The notes below the pieces were generated by a model that was not told where the DNA came from, ran no database searches, and was given only the letters and a program-made list of their open reading frames with translations. Below, piece after piece: positions 18,164 through 27,310 of a stretch of 47,864 nt of DNA; position 1 is the first letter of the stretch, and each line of letters starts with the position of its first letter. Made by a program: the position numbers and the translations under genes. The stretch comes from Chitinophagaceae bacterium. Lineage in GTDB: Bacteria; Bacteroidota; Bacteroidia; Chitinophagales; Chitinophagaceae. The DNA is taken from assembly GCA_947454235.1 (NCBI GenBank), contig CANGIY010000023.1, positions 1 through 47,864 of the forward strand. The letters are read 5' to 3'.

Positions 18164-18171
18164 TATATTTG
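18164..18171 (+). promoter_or_regulatory. gyrA: -7 promoter element for gyrA
   Basis: TATATTTG matches TAnnTTTG exactly, 29 bases before ATG 18201. It lies about 105 bases downstream of MITE copy 1, so the gyrA core promoter is independent of the element. No obvious -33 TTG. Confidence 0.5.
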
Positions 18172-18200
18172 CGCACCTTTTTACATAGGTAAAGCATATT

Positions 18201-20918
18201 ATGGCTGAAGATAATAACAATGGCATAAATCCCCAGGAAACAGCGGACGAGAATGATAAAATCGTCCAGGTGAATATTGAGGAACAAATGAAGACTGCCT
18301 ATATCGACTATTCCATGTCGGTAATTGTGGGCAGGGCGCTCCCTGACATACGTGACGGCTTAAAACCCGTACATAGAAGGGTGTTGTTCGCAATGCACGA
18401 ACTGGGTAACACATTTAACAAACCGTATAAGAAATCGGCACGTATTGTGGGTGAGGTGCTTGGTAAATACCACCCTCACGGCGATACTTCGGTGTATGAT
18501 GCAATCGTTAGGATGGCGCAGCCATGGAGCATGCGTTACATGCTGATTGACGGACAAGGTAACTTCGGTAGTGCCGATGGTGACGGTCCGGCTGCGATGA
18601 GGTACACCGAGGCGCGTATGCAAAAAATCGGTGAAGCAATGCTGGAAGATATCGACAAAGAAACTGTTGATTTCGCCCTCAACTTCGACGACTCTTTGCA
18701 AGAGCCTACGATACTCCCAACCCGTATTCCGCAACTTTTGGTGAACGGTTCTTCGGGTATTGCGGTGGGTATGGCTACCAATATGATGCCGCACAACCTT
18801 TCGGAAGTTATTGACGGCTGCGTTGCATACGTTGACAACCGCGAAATTACCATCGAGGAATTGATGAAATTCATCAAAGCCCCTGACTTCCCAACCGCAG
18901 GTATTATCTACGGCATGGAAGGTATCAAGGCTGGTTTTCATACAGGTCGTGGCAGGGTTGTTTTGCGTGGTCGTGTGATGGTTGAAACCCAGAAAAACGG
19001 TCGCGAAACAATCATCATCACAGAAGTTCCCTATCAGGTGAACCGCGATGCGTTGACTGAAAAAATCGGGCATCTGGTCAACAATAAAATCATTGAAGGC
19101 ATTACACACGTTGCCAACGAGTCGAACAAAGATGGTACCCGTATCGTTGTTGAGCTCAGGAAAGATGCGGTTGCTCAGGTGATTATCAACCAATTGTACA
19201 AATTCAGTGAGCTGCAAACCTCTTATGGTATCAACAACGTTGCTATCGTGAATGGTCGCCCAAGAACATTGAACCTCAAAGACCTTATCGTTGAGTTCAT
19301 CGCTTTCAGGCACGAGGTTGTTGTTCGCAGAACGGAGTATGAATTAAGAGAAGCACGTAAGAGAGCCCACATACTTGAAGGCTACCTGATTGCACTCGAC
19401 CACCTTGACGAAGTAATTGCACTCATCAGAAATTCAGCTAACCCTGAAATCGCAAAAGACGGGTTGATGACTAATTTCGGCATGACTGAAATTCAGGCAA
19501 AAGCAGTACTGGAGCTCAGGCTGCAACGCTTGACAGGCATGGAAATGAACAAAATTCGTGAAGAGCATGCTGAATTGATGAAACTGATTGCACACCTCGA
19601 AAGTATTTTGGGCGATGAAGGCATGAGGTATCAAATCATCAAGGATGAGCTTGCTGAAGTTAAAGCGAAATTTGGAGATGAACGCAGGAGCGAAATTCAT
19701 TACATGGCTGACGAAATGCGCATTGAAGACCTGATTGAGAAAGAAGATGTGGTTATCACTATTTCTCACTTGGGTTATATCAAGCGTACATCATCAGACG
19801 AGTACCGTTCTCAACGCCGTGGTGGCAGGGGCGCACTCGCTGCACGTACCCGCGACGAAGATTACATTGAACATTTGTTCATTGCTTCGACGCACCACAC
19901 GCTTATGTTCTTCACTGAAAAAGGCAGGTGCTACTGGCTGAAGGTGTACGAAATACCTGACGGAGATAAAGGCGGTAAAGGCAGGGCAATTCAGAATATG
20001 ATTCAATTGCCGCCTGATGATAAGATTCGTACTGTAATTGACGTACCACATCTTGATGATGAAGAGTATATCAACAAACATTATGTGGTGTTGTGTACCC
20101 GTAAGGGCATTATCAAGAAAACCCGCATGGAAGATTTCAGTCGTCCGCGTTCAACAGGTGTAAATGCCATTACCATCGAAGAAGGCGACCAATTGCTGGA
20201 TATTTCTATCTGCGGTGAAGATGACTACATCATGATGGCGGTACGCTCAGGCAGGGCTATTTGCTTCCCTCAGGATAAAGTTCGCCCTACAGGTCGTGGT
20301 GCGATTGGCGTTTTTGGCATAGAACTTGATAGTGATAATGATGGAGTGATAGGAATGGTTACGGTATCGAAATCAGACCTCACCCGCCAGATTCTGGTAG
20401 TATCAGAAAAAGGCTTGGGTAAGCGAACTCCGTTCTTTGAAAAAATACAGGATGCAACTGCTTTTGATGGCGAAGCTGAAACCGAAGTAACTGAGGAAGA
20501 AGGAGCCACCAAGGCAGGTAATGTGATAGAGATTGCTGATGAAAATGGCAATATGCAGAAGTACACGCTTTCTTACCGAATCACTAACCGTGGAGGTAAA
20601 GGCGTTAAAACGATCAACATCACCGAAAAAACCGGTGCGTTGGTGGGCTTACTGGCAGTGTCGGAAACTGATGACCTCATTATTACATGCGAATCGGGCG
20701 TTACTATCAGAATGAAAGTAATGCAGATCAGAGAAGCAGGCAGGGCTACGCAAGGTGTTAAACTCATCAATATCGATGAGGGCGACAAAATCGCAGCAAT
20801 TGCACGCATTCAGGAACAAGAAGAAGATATAGTTGACGAAGAAATTTCAGAAGAAGGAGAAAATGGTGGCGAACCAACCAACGAAGGAGAGGCTACTGCT
20901 GCAGAACCTACAACTTAG
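18201..20918 (+). CDS. gyrA: DNA gyrase subunit A
   Basis: 905 residues. GyrA cuts and rejoins DNA in the A2B2 gyrase, introducing negative supercoils. The N-terminal block [20 protein letters not shown] is typical. The catalytic tyrosine is Tyr135 in [10 protein letters not shown]. The quinolone-resistance region is [15 protein letters not shown]: Thr96 and Asp100 correspond to Ser83 and Asp87 of E. coli. The GyrA box QRRGGRG at about 538 in the C-terminal DNA-wrapping domain separates it from ParC. A short acidic insert (around [13 protein letters not shown]) and an acidic tail are normal variations. The stop codon TAG (20916-20918) is built from one host base plus the first two bases of MITE copy 2. 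Confidence 0.97.
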   Translation: MAEDNNNGINPQETADENDKIVQVNIEEQMKTAYIDYSMSVIVGRALPDIRDGLKPVHRRVLFAMHELGNTFNKPYKKSARIVGEVLGKYHPHGDTSVYDAIVRMAQPWSMRYMLIDGQGNFGSADGDGPAAMRYTEARMQKIGEAMLEDIDKETVDFALNFDDSLQEPTILPTRIPQLLVNGSSGIAVGMATNMMPHNLSEVIDGCVAYVDNREITIEELMKFIKAPDFPTAGIIYGMEGIKAGFHTGRGRVVLRGRVMVETQKNGRETIIITEVPYQVNRDALTEKIGHLVNNKIIEGITHVANESNKDGTRIVVELRKDAVAQVIINQLYKFSELQTSYGINNVAIVNGRPRTLNLKDLIVEFIAFRHEVVVRRTEYELREARKRAHILEGYLIALDHLDEVIALIRNSANPEIAKDGLMTNFGMTEIQAKAVLELRLQRLTGMEMNKIREEHAELMKLIAHLESILGDEGMRYQIIKDELAEVKAKFGDERRSEIHYMADEMRIEDLIEKEDVVITISHLGYIKRTSSDEYRSQRRGGRGALAARTRDEDYIEHLFIASTHHTLMFFTEKGRCYWLKVYEIPDGDKGGKGRAIQNMIQLPPDDKIRTVIDVPHLDDEEYINKHYVVLCTRKGIIKKTRMEDFSRPRSTGVNAITIEEGDQLLDISICGEDDYIMMAVRSGRAICFPQDKVRPTGRGAIGVFGIELDSDNDGVIGMVTVSKSDLTRQILVVSEKGLGKRTPFFEKIQDATAFDGEAETEVTEEEGATKAGNVIEIADENGNMQKYTLSYRITNRGGKGVKTINITEKTGALVGLLAVSETDDLIITCESGVTIRMKVMQIREAGRATQGVKLINIDEGDKIAAIARIQEQEEDIVDEEISEEGENGGEPTNEGEATAAEPTT

Positions 20919-21079
20919 TGAAGATGACAAAATAAATGCCAACATTTCAACCATTCTGTTCCATTTCTGCGTCGTTGCAAAAGTCCTTATTCCGAATGCT
21001 TTCGGAACTCGGATTTTGCGCCTAGCACAAAAGAAACATAATGATTAAACTTGATGAAATTTATTTTGTCAACTTCACT
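20917..21079 (+). mobile_element. MITE-like element, copy 2 (overlaps the gyrA stop codon)
   Basis: 163 bp, same length and orientation as copy 1 with about nine substitutions. Terminal repeats are 20917-20937 and 21059-21079, paired at 20 of 21 positions. Relative to copy 1, position 12 of the left arm (T to C) and its partner in the right arm (A to G) have both changed, keeping the pair. The first two bases complete the gyrA TAG stop. Removing the element precisely would join ACAACTT to GAAGCC and leave TGA at the same codon, so the insertion appears to have swapped TGA for TAG without altering the protein. No target duplication is seen. Confidence 0.8.
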
Positions 21080-21099
21080 GAAGCCTAAATATAATTTTG
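21065..21099 (+). promoter_or_regulatory. Promoter of the TPR gene, -33 part inside the MITE
   Basis: The -7 element TAATTTTG (21092-21099) is an exact consensus match 25 bases before ATG 21125. The only TTG in range is in the right terminal repeat of MITE copy 2 (TTTG 21065-21068), 23 bases upstream, at the upper limit of the accepted spacing. Confidence 0.45.
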
Positions 21100-21124
21100 A
21101 GCAATAAAAATAAATTGCATTTAA

Positions 21125-22396
21125 ATGAGTAAAGTAATATTGACCGTTGCCGCTCTGGGTCTTACATTTTCAGGCATGGCGCAGGAAAAATACGTAACAT
21201 CGGCACTTACTGCAAGGAATCAAAAACAGCTTGACGAAGCAAAAACCGATATTGATAAAGCGATGGAAGGTCCTGAAACAAAGGACAAGCCAAAAACGCT
21301 TTTCGCAAAGGGTATGATTTATGTTGATTTGAGTCAGGATGATAAATATAAATCACTTCAGGCCTACAAGGGTGCCGGTCAGGCTTTGGTTAAACTGGTT
21401 GAAATTAAACCTGAATACCAAAAAGAAGACGTAAACAGACTTCTTTACTACATCGCTCAGAATTATTATAACGACGGTGTAAACTTGTTCTTTAACGAGA
21501 AAAATACAGCCGGAGCCATTGAAGCATTACAACAATTCAACCGTATTTATGAATTGGGTGGAGGTAAACGTTTTGAAGGTGCAAGCTTTAAATCTAAATT
21601 CGATACCATTGCTGCAAACTCTGATTTGACATTGGGTAAAATTGCTTACACCGCAGGCGACTCTCTGGAAGTAATTAAGACGATGACAAGAGTGGTTAAA
21701 AACAAAATCACGAACGCTAAAGACAACTATTTCATTTTATTGGATGCATACAGCAAACTGAACAGTGCATCGGGCAATAAAATGGCGGCAGAAGAACTGG
21801 AAGCTATCAAAGAAGCAAGAACACTCTATCCTACTGATGACAATATCAGGAACATGGAGATGAATGCTTACACTAGGACAGGCAAATCGAAAGAATTGAT
21901 TTCGAAAATGGAAGATGCTGTAAAAGCTGACCCTAACAATGCCGACCTCCAGTTCAACCTAGGCCTTTTGTATCAAAGTGCATTTGAAAGCAAACCTGCT
22001 AACGCTGAAGAAATGTACACTAAAGCTGAAGCTTGCCTTAAAAAAGCAGTTCAAGGTGGTGTTGAAAATGCATCTTACAACTACTCTTTAGGTGCATTGT
22101 ATTTCAACCGCGGCGTTGACTACAACAAGCAAATGGGAGAAACCGGCACTTCAGCCACTGAACTCACTAAGGCTGAAGCATTACAGAAAAAACGTGATGC
22201 TGAATTGGAAAAAGCAGCTCCTTCTCTTGAAAAAGCAGCAAGTATTTACGCAGCTAAAGAAGCATCTCTGAAATCTTCAGATGTTGATTCTTATCGCAAT
22301 GCTTTAATTTGTTTGAAACAAATCTATTTGATTCAAAATAAGTTGGACAAATCGAAAGAAATCACTGCTAAAATCAATGGATTAGAAGGCAAATAA
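21125..22396 (+). CDS. Exported tetratricopeptide-repeat protein
   Basis: 423 residues. A signal peptide (MSKVILTVAALGLTFSGMAQ) is followed by helical repeats throughout. Clear TPR-like units include AKGMIYVDLSQ ... AGQALVKLVEIKPEY, and DAVKADPNNADLQFNLGLLY followed by YTKAEACLKKAVQGG and NASYNYSLGALYFNRG. TPR arrays bind other proteins; the partner is unknown. The composition is Lys/Ala/Glu-rich with no enzyme motif. It is probably periplasmic. It follows gyrA across the MITE, has its own promoter, and ends at a strong terminator (22418-22450), so it is a single-gene unit. Confidence 0.85.
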   Translation: MSKVILTVAALGLTFSGMAQEKYVTSALTARNQKQLDEAKTDIDKAMEGPETKDKPKTLFAKGMIYVDLSQDDKYKSLQAYKGAGQALVKLVEIKPEYQKEDVNRLLYYIAQNYYNDGVNLFFNEKNTAGAIEALQQFNRIYELGGGKRFEGASFKSKFDTIAANSDLTLGKIAYTAGDSLEVIKTMTRVVKNKITNAKDNYFILLDAYSKLNSASGNKMAAEELEAIKEARTLYPTDDNIRNMEMNAYTRTGKSKELISKMEDAVKADPNNADLQFNLGLLYQSAFESKPANAEEMYTKAEACLKKAVQGGVENASYNYSLGALYFNRGVDYNKQMGETGTSATELTKAEALQKKRDAELEKAAPSLEKAASIYAAKEASLKSSDVDSYRNALICLKQIYLIQNKLDKSKEITAKINGLEGK

Positions 22397-22417
22397 ATTT
22401 CACCAAAAAACAGTTAG

Positions 22418-22450
22418 TAACCTCCGGCACATCACCGGAGGTTATTTTTT
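22418..22450 (+). terminator. Terminator of the TPR gene
   Basis: AACCTCCGG (22419-22427) pairs perfectly with CCGGAGGTT (22435-22443) across a 7-base loop, followed by ATTTTTT. It lies 22 bases beyond the stop codon. Confidence 0.85.
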
Positions 22451-22472
22451 AGGTGATATATCATTGATTACA

Positions 22473-22503
22473 TTGGCGTTTTTAAAGCAAATGCATACTT
22501 TTG
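22473..22503 (+). promoter_or_regulatory. Promoter of the amino-acid permease gene
   Basis: TTG (22473-22475), 20 bases, then TACTTTTG (22496-22503): a full consensus Bacteroidota promoter. The last three bases of the -7 element are the TTG that could be mistaken for a start codon; the ATG at 22510 follows 6 bases later, implying a very short or absent leader. Confidence 0.7.
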
Positions 22504-22509
22504 GAATAC

Positions 22510-24207
22510 ATGAATGTTTTTCGGAAAAAATCAGTTGAAGTAATCATTCGGGAGTCGGAAAGCGGCCAAGGTGACGGGCACGGCACATCGGCCATGCATC
22601 GTGTACTTACCACTCGTGACTTAACTTTGATGGGTATTGCGGCTGTTGTAGGCGCTGGTATTTTTTCTACCATTGGCGAAGCCAGCTATGATGGAGGTCC
22701 GGGTATTATTCTTTTGTTCCTGTTTGTTGCGGTAGCCTGTGGTTTTTCGGCATTGTGTTACGCCGAGTTTGCCAGCATGGTTCCTGTGAGCGGCAGTGCG
22801 TATACTTACAGTTATGTTGCCTTCGGAGAGATTTTTGCATGGATCATTGGCTGGGACTTGTTGATGGAATATGCCATTGGGAATATCGCAGTAGCAATAT
22901 CGTGGAGCGACTATTTTACAGGGCTCATCAACCGAACAAAAATCGGCAGCACACAACTGCACTTCCCCGAATATTTATCAACAGATTACTGGACAGCAAA
23001 GGCTCAAAAAACACCTGAGGCAATAGCCGCCTGGACGGGGGCACCTAATATTGGCTCGGCGAAGCTGATTTGTGACTTACCTGCATGTCTTATTACTGTT
23101 GTTATTACATGGATCATATACATAGGCATTAAAGAATCGAAACGCACCACTAATGCAATGGTTGTTTTGAAACTGGCTATAATAGCGTTGGTGATGATTT
23201 TCGGTGTGTTTTATGTTGACACCAATAACTGGTCGAACTTTTTGCCTAATGGTATTCCGGGAGTGCTGAAAGGCACTGCAGCCGTATTTTTTGCTTACAT
23301 AGGCTTTGATGCTATCAGTACCACCGCCGAAGAATGTAAGAATCCTCAGCGCGACCTGCCGCGGGCAATGTTTTATTCACTTATAGTATGTACCATCGTT
23401 TATATTGTTATTGCATTGGTGCTTACTGGCATGGTGAGTTACAAAGACCTTAAAGTTGGCGACCCACTGGCGTTTGTTTTTGGGCGCATTGATAGCAAAT
23501 GGGCGCATTATCTTTCGGGTGTTATTGCTGTAGGTGCTGTTATTGCCACGGCAAGTGTACTACTTGTATTCCAGCTTGGGCAACCGCGTATATGGATGAG
23601 CATGAGTCGTGATGGCTTACTGCCGCCTATTTTTTCAAAAGTGCATAAAAAGTACAAAACACCATCTTTCTCGACTGTTTTGACAGGATTTATAGTGGGT
23701 ATCCCTGCAATGTTCCTGAACCTTGATGAAGTTGTGAAGTTGACCAGTGTGGGTACGCTGTTTGCGTTTGTATTGGTTTGTGGTGGTATTGTGCGGTTTC
23801 ACAGCGACCCTAACCGGCCACCTTCTAAGTTTAAAGCTCCTTATGTAAATGGTAAATATATTGTACCACTGATGTTTATTGTAACTGCTGTGCTTGTGTA
23901 CACGTTCAATAAAGAAGGGTTAATGGGACTTTTAAATGTATCAGATGCCGGATGGTCGGAGAAAGTACCGTATCTGGCATTCGGAGCAATATTTCTGACA
24001 ACAGCTATCTTTTCATTCCTAAAGAGCTTTTCGCTAATACCAATCATTGGCTTCCTCAGTTGCAGTTATCTGTTGTGCGAATCAGGAACCACCAACTGGC
24101 AACGCTTTTTGGTGTGGCTGGCAGTAGGGTTGGTGATCTATTTTATGTATGGTTACAAAAACAGTCGTTTGCGAAAAATGGAACGCGCAGCTGCATCAAA
24201 CAATTAA
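22510..24207 (+). CDS. APC-family amino-acid permease
   Basis: 565 residues with about 12 or more membrane segments. It belongs to the amino acid-polyamine-organocation superfamily, in the cationic amino-acid transporter-like group. The family marks are HRVLTTRDLTLMGIAAVVGAGIF at the start of TM1 (unwound GAGIF substrate site), GPGIILLFLFVAVACGFSAL, CYAEFASMVPVSGSAYTYSY, and FFAYIGFDAISTTAEECKN with PQRDLPRAM in the TM6-7 region. It imports one or more amino acids by proton or sodium coupling; the exact substrate cannot be read from sequence. The start ATG 22510 is preferred to the TTG at 22501, which lies in the -7 element. A separate exported-protein gene follows 26 bases later and may be co-transcribed. 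Confidence 0.9.
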   Translation: MNVFRKKSVEVIIRESESGQGDGHGTSAMHRVLTTRDLTLMGIAAVVGAGIFSTIGEASYDGGPGIILLFLFVAVACGFSALCYAEFASMVPVSGSAYTYSYVAFGEIFAWIIGWDLLMEYAIGNIAVAISWSDYFTGLINRTKIGSTQLHFPEYLSTDYWTAKAQKTPEAIAAWTGAPNIGSAKLICDLPACLITVVITWIIYIGIKESKRTTNAMVVLKLAIIALVMIFGVFYVDTNNWSNFLPNGIPGVLKGTAAVFFAYIGFDAISTTAEECKNPQRDLPRAMFYSLIVCTIVYIVIALVLTGMVSYKDLKVGDPLAFVFGRIDSKWAHYLSGVIAVGAVIATASVLLVFQLGQPRIWMSMSRDGLLPPIFSKVHKKYKTPSFSTVLTGFIVGIPAMFLNLDEVVKLTSVGTLFAFVLVCGGIVRFHSDPNRPPSKFKAPYVNGKYIVPLMFIVTAVLVYTFNKEGLMGLLNVSDAGWSEKVPYLAFGAIFLTTAIFSFLKSFSLIPIIGFLSCSYLLCESGTTNWQRFLVWLAVGLVIYFMYGYKNSRLRKMERAAASNN

Positions 24208-24233
24208 TCGATAATTCCAGCGTTATTTCCTCA

Positions 24234-24977
24234 ATGAAAACCAATCAAATTAAGGTATTTATAATTACATTACTGATTGTGTTTGGCTTGTGCCCGAATA
24301 ACAGTCAGGCACAAATTGAACTCTCCAGCAGTATCAATTTCGGGTTCCCAATACTCATTAACAACTATAACCAAAACCTATTTTATGGTCAATTGGCAGC
24401 GGGCATGAAACTGGGGGTGAGCTACAAGCCCAACGAGACGCAGTTTTACCCTACTCTTGAATTCGCATTTGGTCGCACCCGGTTGCCCATTCAACAATTT
24501 GAGTCGAATGTTGCATACTTGAGCAGCAACTATATGAATGTGATGGCAAAGGCCAATTTTGTGATGAATGTTTTTGGAGAAAACACTTTATTTCTTGGAT
24601 TGGGTATTGGATTAGACCATTTAAACACCAAGGCGATTGGAGTTAGCGGCACTAACGGAGGAATGATGCGCGCTGTTATCGACAGCACATCGAACATTAA
24701 CAAGTTTGCCCCTGCCGTCGCATTAGGACTTGAATATGTTTACGGAGAATCGGTAGGAAAACAATTGTACATGAGTGTAGGAGCCGATGTACACGCCACT
24801 CTTTTGCTACAAGACCAAAACGAATACGCCATCACCATTCATGATGCTACAAACAATATACTGAACTATAATTCAGCATTAGAAGGCAAGCTTATCACGC
24901 CTGACTTTCACATTACCCTGCACTACATGCTGGGTAAAGAACTTTTCGTTTGGAAGGGAAAGAATAAAGATAAATAA
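24234..24977 (+). CDS. Exported outer-membrane-like protein, unknown function
   Basis: 247 residues from ATG 24234; a longer open frame overlaps the permease, but this ATG begins a clear signal peptide (KVFIITLLIVFGLCPNNSQAQ). The mature part has alternating hydrophobic and polar residues and Gly/Asn turns (LELSSSINFGFPI-type strands, GQLAAGMKLGVSYKP, LFLGLGIGLDHL, APAVALGLEYVYG), ending in a strand plus Lys-rich tail. This fits an 8-10 strand outer-membrane beta-barrel; the barrel is inference from pattern. It is 26 bases downstream of the permease, on the same strand. Confidence 0.75.
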   Translation: MKTNQIKVFIITLLIVFGLCPNNSQAQIELSSSINFGFPILINNYNQNLFYGQLAAGMKLGVSYKPNETQFYPTLEFAFGRTRLPIQQFESNVAYLSSNYMNVMAKANFVMNVFGENTLFLGLGIGLDHLNTKAIGVSGTNGGMMRAVIDSTSNINKFAPAVALGLEYVYGESVGKQLYMSVGADVHATLLLQDQNEYAITIHDATNNILNYNSALEGKLITPDFHITLHYMLGKELFVWKGKNKDK

Positions 24978-24983
24978 AACGTA

Positions 24984-25328
24984 CTAAACAGCAAATGAGC
25001 TGCCGCAACCACAGGTACTAGTTGCATTTGGGTTACGAAAAACAAAGCCACGTGCATTAAGCCCGTCTTCGTGCTCTATTTCCATACCAAAAAGGTAAAT
25101 ACCATGTGATTTTTTCACAATCACCGGAACACCTTCAATTTCAAATTGTTCATCGTCAGCTTCAACTGCATCAAAGCCCAGCACATATGACATACCTGAA
25201 CAACCGCCACCTTTTACACCTACACGCAACACCTGCCCCTGAACGAAAGAAGCATCAGCCATCAGGCGTTTGATTTCGTTCACAGCATTTTCAGTCAATT
25301 TGATTGGTGCCATAGCAACGGTTTCCAT
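24984..25328 (-). CDS. A-type iron-sulfur carrier protein (IscA/SufA/ErpA family)
   Basis: 114 residues. A-type carriers bind an Fe-S cluster through three cysteines and hand it to apo-proteins. All three are present: Cys43 in GGGCSGMSY and Cys106/Cys108 in the C-terminal STCGCGSSF. The N-terminal KLTENAVNEIKRLM and the middle FVFRNPNATSTCGCG are standard. ATG at residue 6 (MAPIKL) is an alternative start. No other isc or suf gene is adjacent, so the ErpA/IscA/SufA subtype cannot be decided. It converges with the exported protein gene, with only 6 bases between the stops. Confidence 0.92.
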   Translation of the reverse strand: METVAMAPIKLTENAVNEIKRLMADASFVQGQVLRVGVKGGGCSGMSYVLGFDAVEADDEQFEIEGVPVIVKKSHGIYLFGMEIEHEDGLNARGFVFRNPNATSTCGCGSSFAV

Positions 25329-25486
25329 TTTCTTGAAATTTTATGCAAAGTTATTGAATGCGGTATTAATTCGAACGGGTTCATTTTAGGTTATAGGCTG
25401 CATCAATCTGAATATTTATGAAACAGAAAGGGAACGTTAATTTTTAAAGGTTTGAACAAGGTTATTTTACTTCGTTTTAAAAGATT

Positions 25487-25494
25487 TATATTTG
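25487..25494 (+). promoter_or_regulatory. frr: -7 promoter element for frr
   Basis: TATATTTG matches TAnnTTTG exactly, 22 bases before ATG 25517. No -33 TTG is found at normal spacing. Confidence 0.5.
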
Positions 25495-25516
25495 CGACCT
25501 CGAAAAACCTCACAAT

Positions 25517-26080
25517 ATGAGTCAGACATTAGATAGTATATTGGATGACGCCTCTTCGAATATGAAGAAGGCCATTAGTCACCTTGAAACTGAATTGAGT
25601 AGAATCAGGGCAGGCAAAGCCAACCCACAGATTCTTGACGGTATTAATGTAGACTACTATGGCAGCCCTACCCCATTGAATCAGGTGGCAAACGTAACGA
25701 CTCCTGATGCCCGCACTATATCATTGCAACCTTGGGAAAAAAACATGTTGGGTGCAATAGAGAAAGCGATCATAGCTTCTAATATTGGTCTGAACCCACA
25801 AAACGATGGTATTATTATTCGTTTGTATTTGCCACCACTTACTGAGGAGCGTCGTAAAGAAATTGCTAAACGCGTATTCAATGAAGGCGAACATGCAAAG
25901 GTTGCAGTTCGTAACATTAGGCGCGATGGTATGGAAGCGATTAAAAAGCTTCAAAAAGACGGCTTGAGCGAAGACATCGCTAAAAGTGGAGAAACAAAAT
26001 TACAGACTGCTACTGATAAATTTATTGCACTAGTAGATGTTCATACTAAAGAGAAGGAGAAAGAAATTATGACTGTTTAA
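25517..26080 (+). CDS. frr: Ribosome recycling factor
   Basis: 187 residues, the usual RRF length. RRF with EF-G splits the post-termination ribosome. The three-helix-bundle signature is clear: ETELSRIRAGKANPQILDGI with VDYYGSPTPLNQVANV, then NDGIIIRLYLPPLTEERRKE and VRNIRRDGMEAIKKLQKDG. It is essential in nearly all bacteria. It is a single gene with its own promoter and a terminator (26106-26134). In many bacteria frr follows pyrH; pyrH is not adjacent here. Confidence 0.97.
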   Translation: MSQTLDSILDDASSNMKKAISHLETELSRIRAGKANPQILDGINVDYYGSPTPLNQVANVTTPDARTISLQPWEKNMLGAIEKAIIASNIGLNPQNDGIIIRLYLPPLTEERRKEIAKRVFNEGEHAKVAVRNIRRDGMEAIKKLQKDGLSEDIAKSGETKLQTATDKFIALVDVHTKEKEKEIMTV

Positions 26081-26105
26081 TAGAAACGTCAATATCATAT
26101 AATTC

Positions 26106-26134
26106 AGCCGGGTGCAACAGCAACCGGCTTTTTT
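26106..26134 (+). terminator. Terminator of frr
   Basis: AGCCGGGTGC and GCAACCGGCT form a 10-bp stem with one mismatch and a 4-base loop, followed directly by a T run. It lies 26 bases after the frr stop. Confidence 0.8.
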
Positions 26135-26230
26135 GTGCACATTGATTTTGGACAGACTGAAAAGAGTCACTCAAAAAGGTATATGCCAAAAATTACTTTA
26201 GCATTGCTTTTAAAACAGCGACGTATCTAT

Positions 26231-26238
26231 TAGATTTG
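26231..26238 (+). promoter_or_regulatory. -7 promoter element for the gene at 26256
   Basis: TAGATTTG matches TAnnTTTG exactly, with a TTG (26205-26207) 23 bases upstream as a borderline -33. Its last base is also the first base of an in-frame GTG at 26238, which is therefore unlikely to be the start. Confidence 0.5.
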
Positions 26239-26255
26239 TGCTTAAATATTTACTC

Positions 26256-26999
26256 ATGAGAAAAATTAAATACCTCGCCCTCACATTGGGATTATTGTTC
26301 TCGGGTTTACAATCCGTTAATGCGCAATTAGACGATCATCCCAAAGCTTTGGCATTACATGACATGTCAATTTCAACAGGCATTATTACGTTTAATGATT
26401 TGTTTTATGCAACCGGCATTTTTGGCGGACCAATAAGCAACTGCTTTAGCCCATTAAATGCATGGCCAAAAACTACGTTCTTCACATTGGGTTTTCTGGA
26501 AGCCAAAAAGAACAAAATGTACATTACAATTGGATACGAACGTATTGCCGGAGATTTGTTGTATGATGCTAGCGGTGAAGATTTATTTTACAATGAAAAA
26601 GCCTCGTGGGCAAGCGATAAAATTGGTACATTTTCGATTAACATGCTTACTGCCGCAATCGAATATCGTCGATTTTATGTAAACTCAAAATATTTCAAAT
26701 TATATTCAAGTACTGGCTACGGAATATCTTACGTAGGCTTGAATGCAAAATTTAATAACGGCATTCAAAACTCATCTTATTATTATGGAACCGACCTCAG
26801 CTTGGCACCTTCACAAGACTATACTGAGATTATTTTATACCGTACCTGGCACGTTACACCAATTGGGATTGCAGTAGGTAACGGACTTTCAGGATTTGCT
26901 GAACTAGGACTGGGTTATCGTGGATTAATTAGTTTTGGTATCAGTTATAAACTTGATCCTGACTATGACGATAGACACCCTAGACCACAATTCAGATAA
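26256..26999 (+). CDS. Exported outer-membrane-like protein, unknown function
   Basis: 247 residues from ATG 26256, which gives a clean signal peptide (MRKIKYLALTLGLLFSGLQS, cleavage near VNAQ). The mature region is rich in aromatic residues and short amphipathic strands (TFFTLGFLEAKKNKMYITIG, LTAAIEYRRFYV, YSSTGYGISYVGL, GFAELGLGYRGLISFGISYK), consistent with an outer-membrane beta-barrel. It ends in a charged tail (DPDYDDRHPRPQFR). No family is recognised. A GC-richer, repeat-containing gap follows before clpB. Confidence 0.72.
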   Translation: MRKIKYLALTLGLLFSGLQSVNAQLDDHPKALALHDMSISTGIITFNDLFYATGIFGGPISNCFSPLNAWPKTTFFTLGFLEAKKNKMYITIGYERIAGDLLYDASGEDLFYNEKASWASDKIGTFSINMLTAAIEYRRFYVNSKYFKLYSSTGYGISYVGLNAKFNNGIQNSSYYYGTDLSLAPSQDYTEIILYRTWHVTPIGIAVGNGLSGFAELGLGYRGLISFGISYKLDPDYDDRHPRPQFR

Positions 27000-27141
27000 A
27001 CCTGAAAAACAATTTGTGCTAAAAGCGGAGAACTTTGATGTCCCACTGGCGCGAGTTTGGGGCGTGAGCCTTTGTGCGCAAGCCAACTCGTGTCTACACA
27101 AATGGGGGCGGTCTGTGACCCGCATTCGACCATATTAAGTT

Positions 27142-27186
27142 TGAATCAAGATTTTCAGAATTTAAAGATGATAGGATTTCATGAAA
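27142..27186 (+). repeat. 45-bp interspersed repeat, copy 1
   Basis: Starts TGAATCAAGATTTTCAGAAT and ends GATTTCATGAAA. It is identical to copy 2 at 27266-27310 except for one T/C change. From memory, related 'GATTCA...CAGGAT'-type units recur in intergenic regions of many Bacteroidota genomes; that resemblance needs checking. Confidence 0.75.
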
Positions 27187-27265
27187 TAATCCTCCTTTTC
27201 CTTTAATCCTTTTATACCGATTCAGACATTCTTGAATTTCACTTTGGTTTCATTGCTTAATTATC

Positions 27266-27310
27266 TGAATCAAGATTTTCAGAATCTAAAGATGATAGGA
27301 TTTCATGAAA
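27266..27310 (+). repeat. 45-bp interspersed repeat, copy 2
   Basis: Matches copy 1 (27142-27186) at 44 of 45 positions, 79 bases downstream in direct orientation. Confidence 0.75.

Noticed and set aside
18360-19313. Long open frame (317 codons) on the minus strand opposite gyrA
   Set aside because: It is fully antisense to a highly conserved gene, has no recognised domain or promoter, and its His/Asn/Phe-rich composition is what the reverse complement of gyrA codons would give.
17897-21079. gyrA as cargo of a composite transposon
   Set aside because: The flanking elements have no transposase, are in direct orientation, and gyrA is an essential core gene with normal sequence; two independent insertions or a local duplication of the element is simpler.
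22501-22509. TTG start for the amino-acid permease
   Set aside because: This TTG is the end of the TACTTTTG promoter element; ATG at 22510 is the credible start.
26935-27138. Small gene overlapping the end of the exported-protein gene
   Set aside because: The frame begins inside the upstream coding region, has no signal peptide, promoter or domain, and an equally open frame exists on the other strand.
27142-27310. CRISPR-like repeat arrangement
   Set aside because: Only two 45-bp copies with a 79-base interval, no further units and no cas genes.
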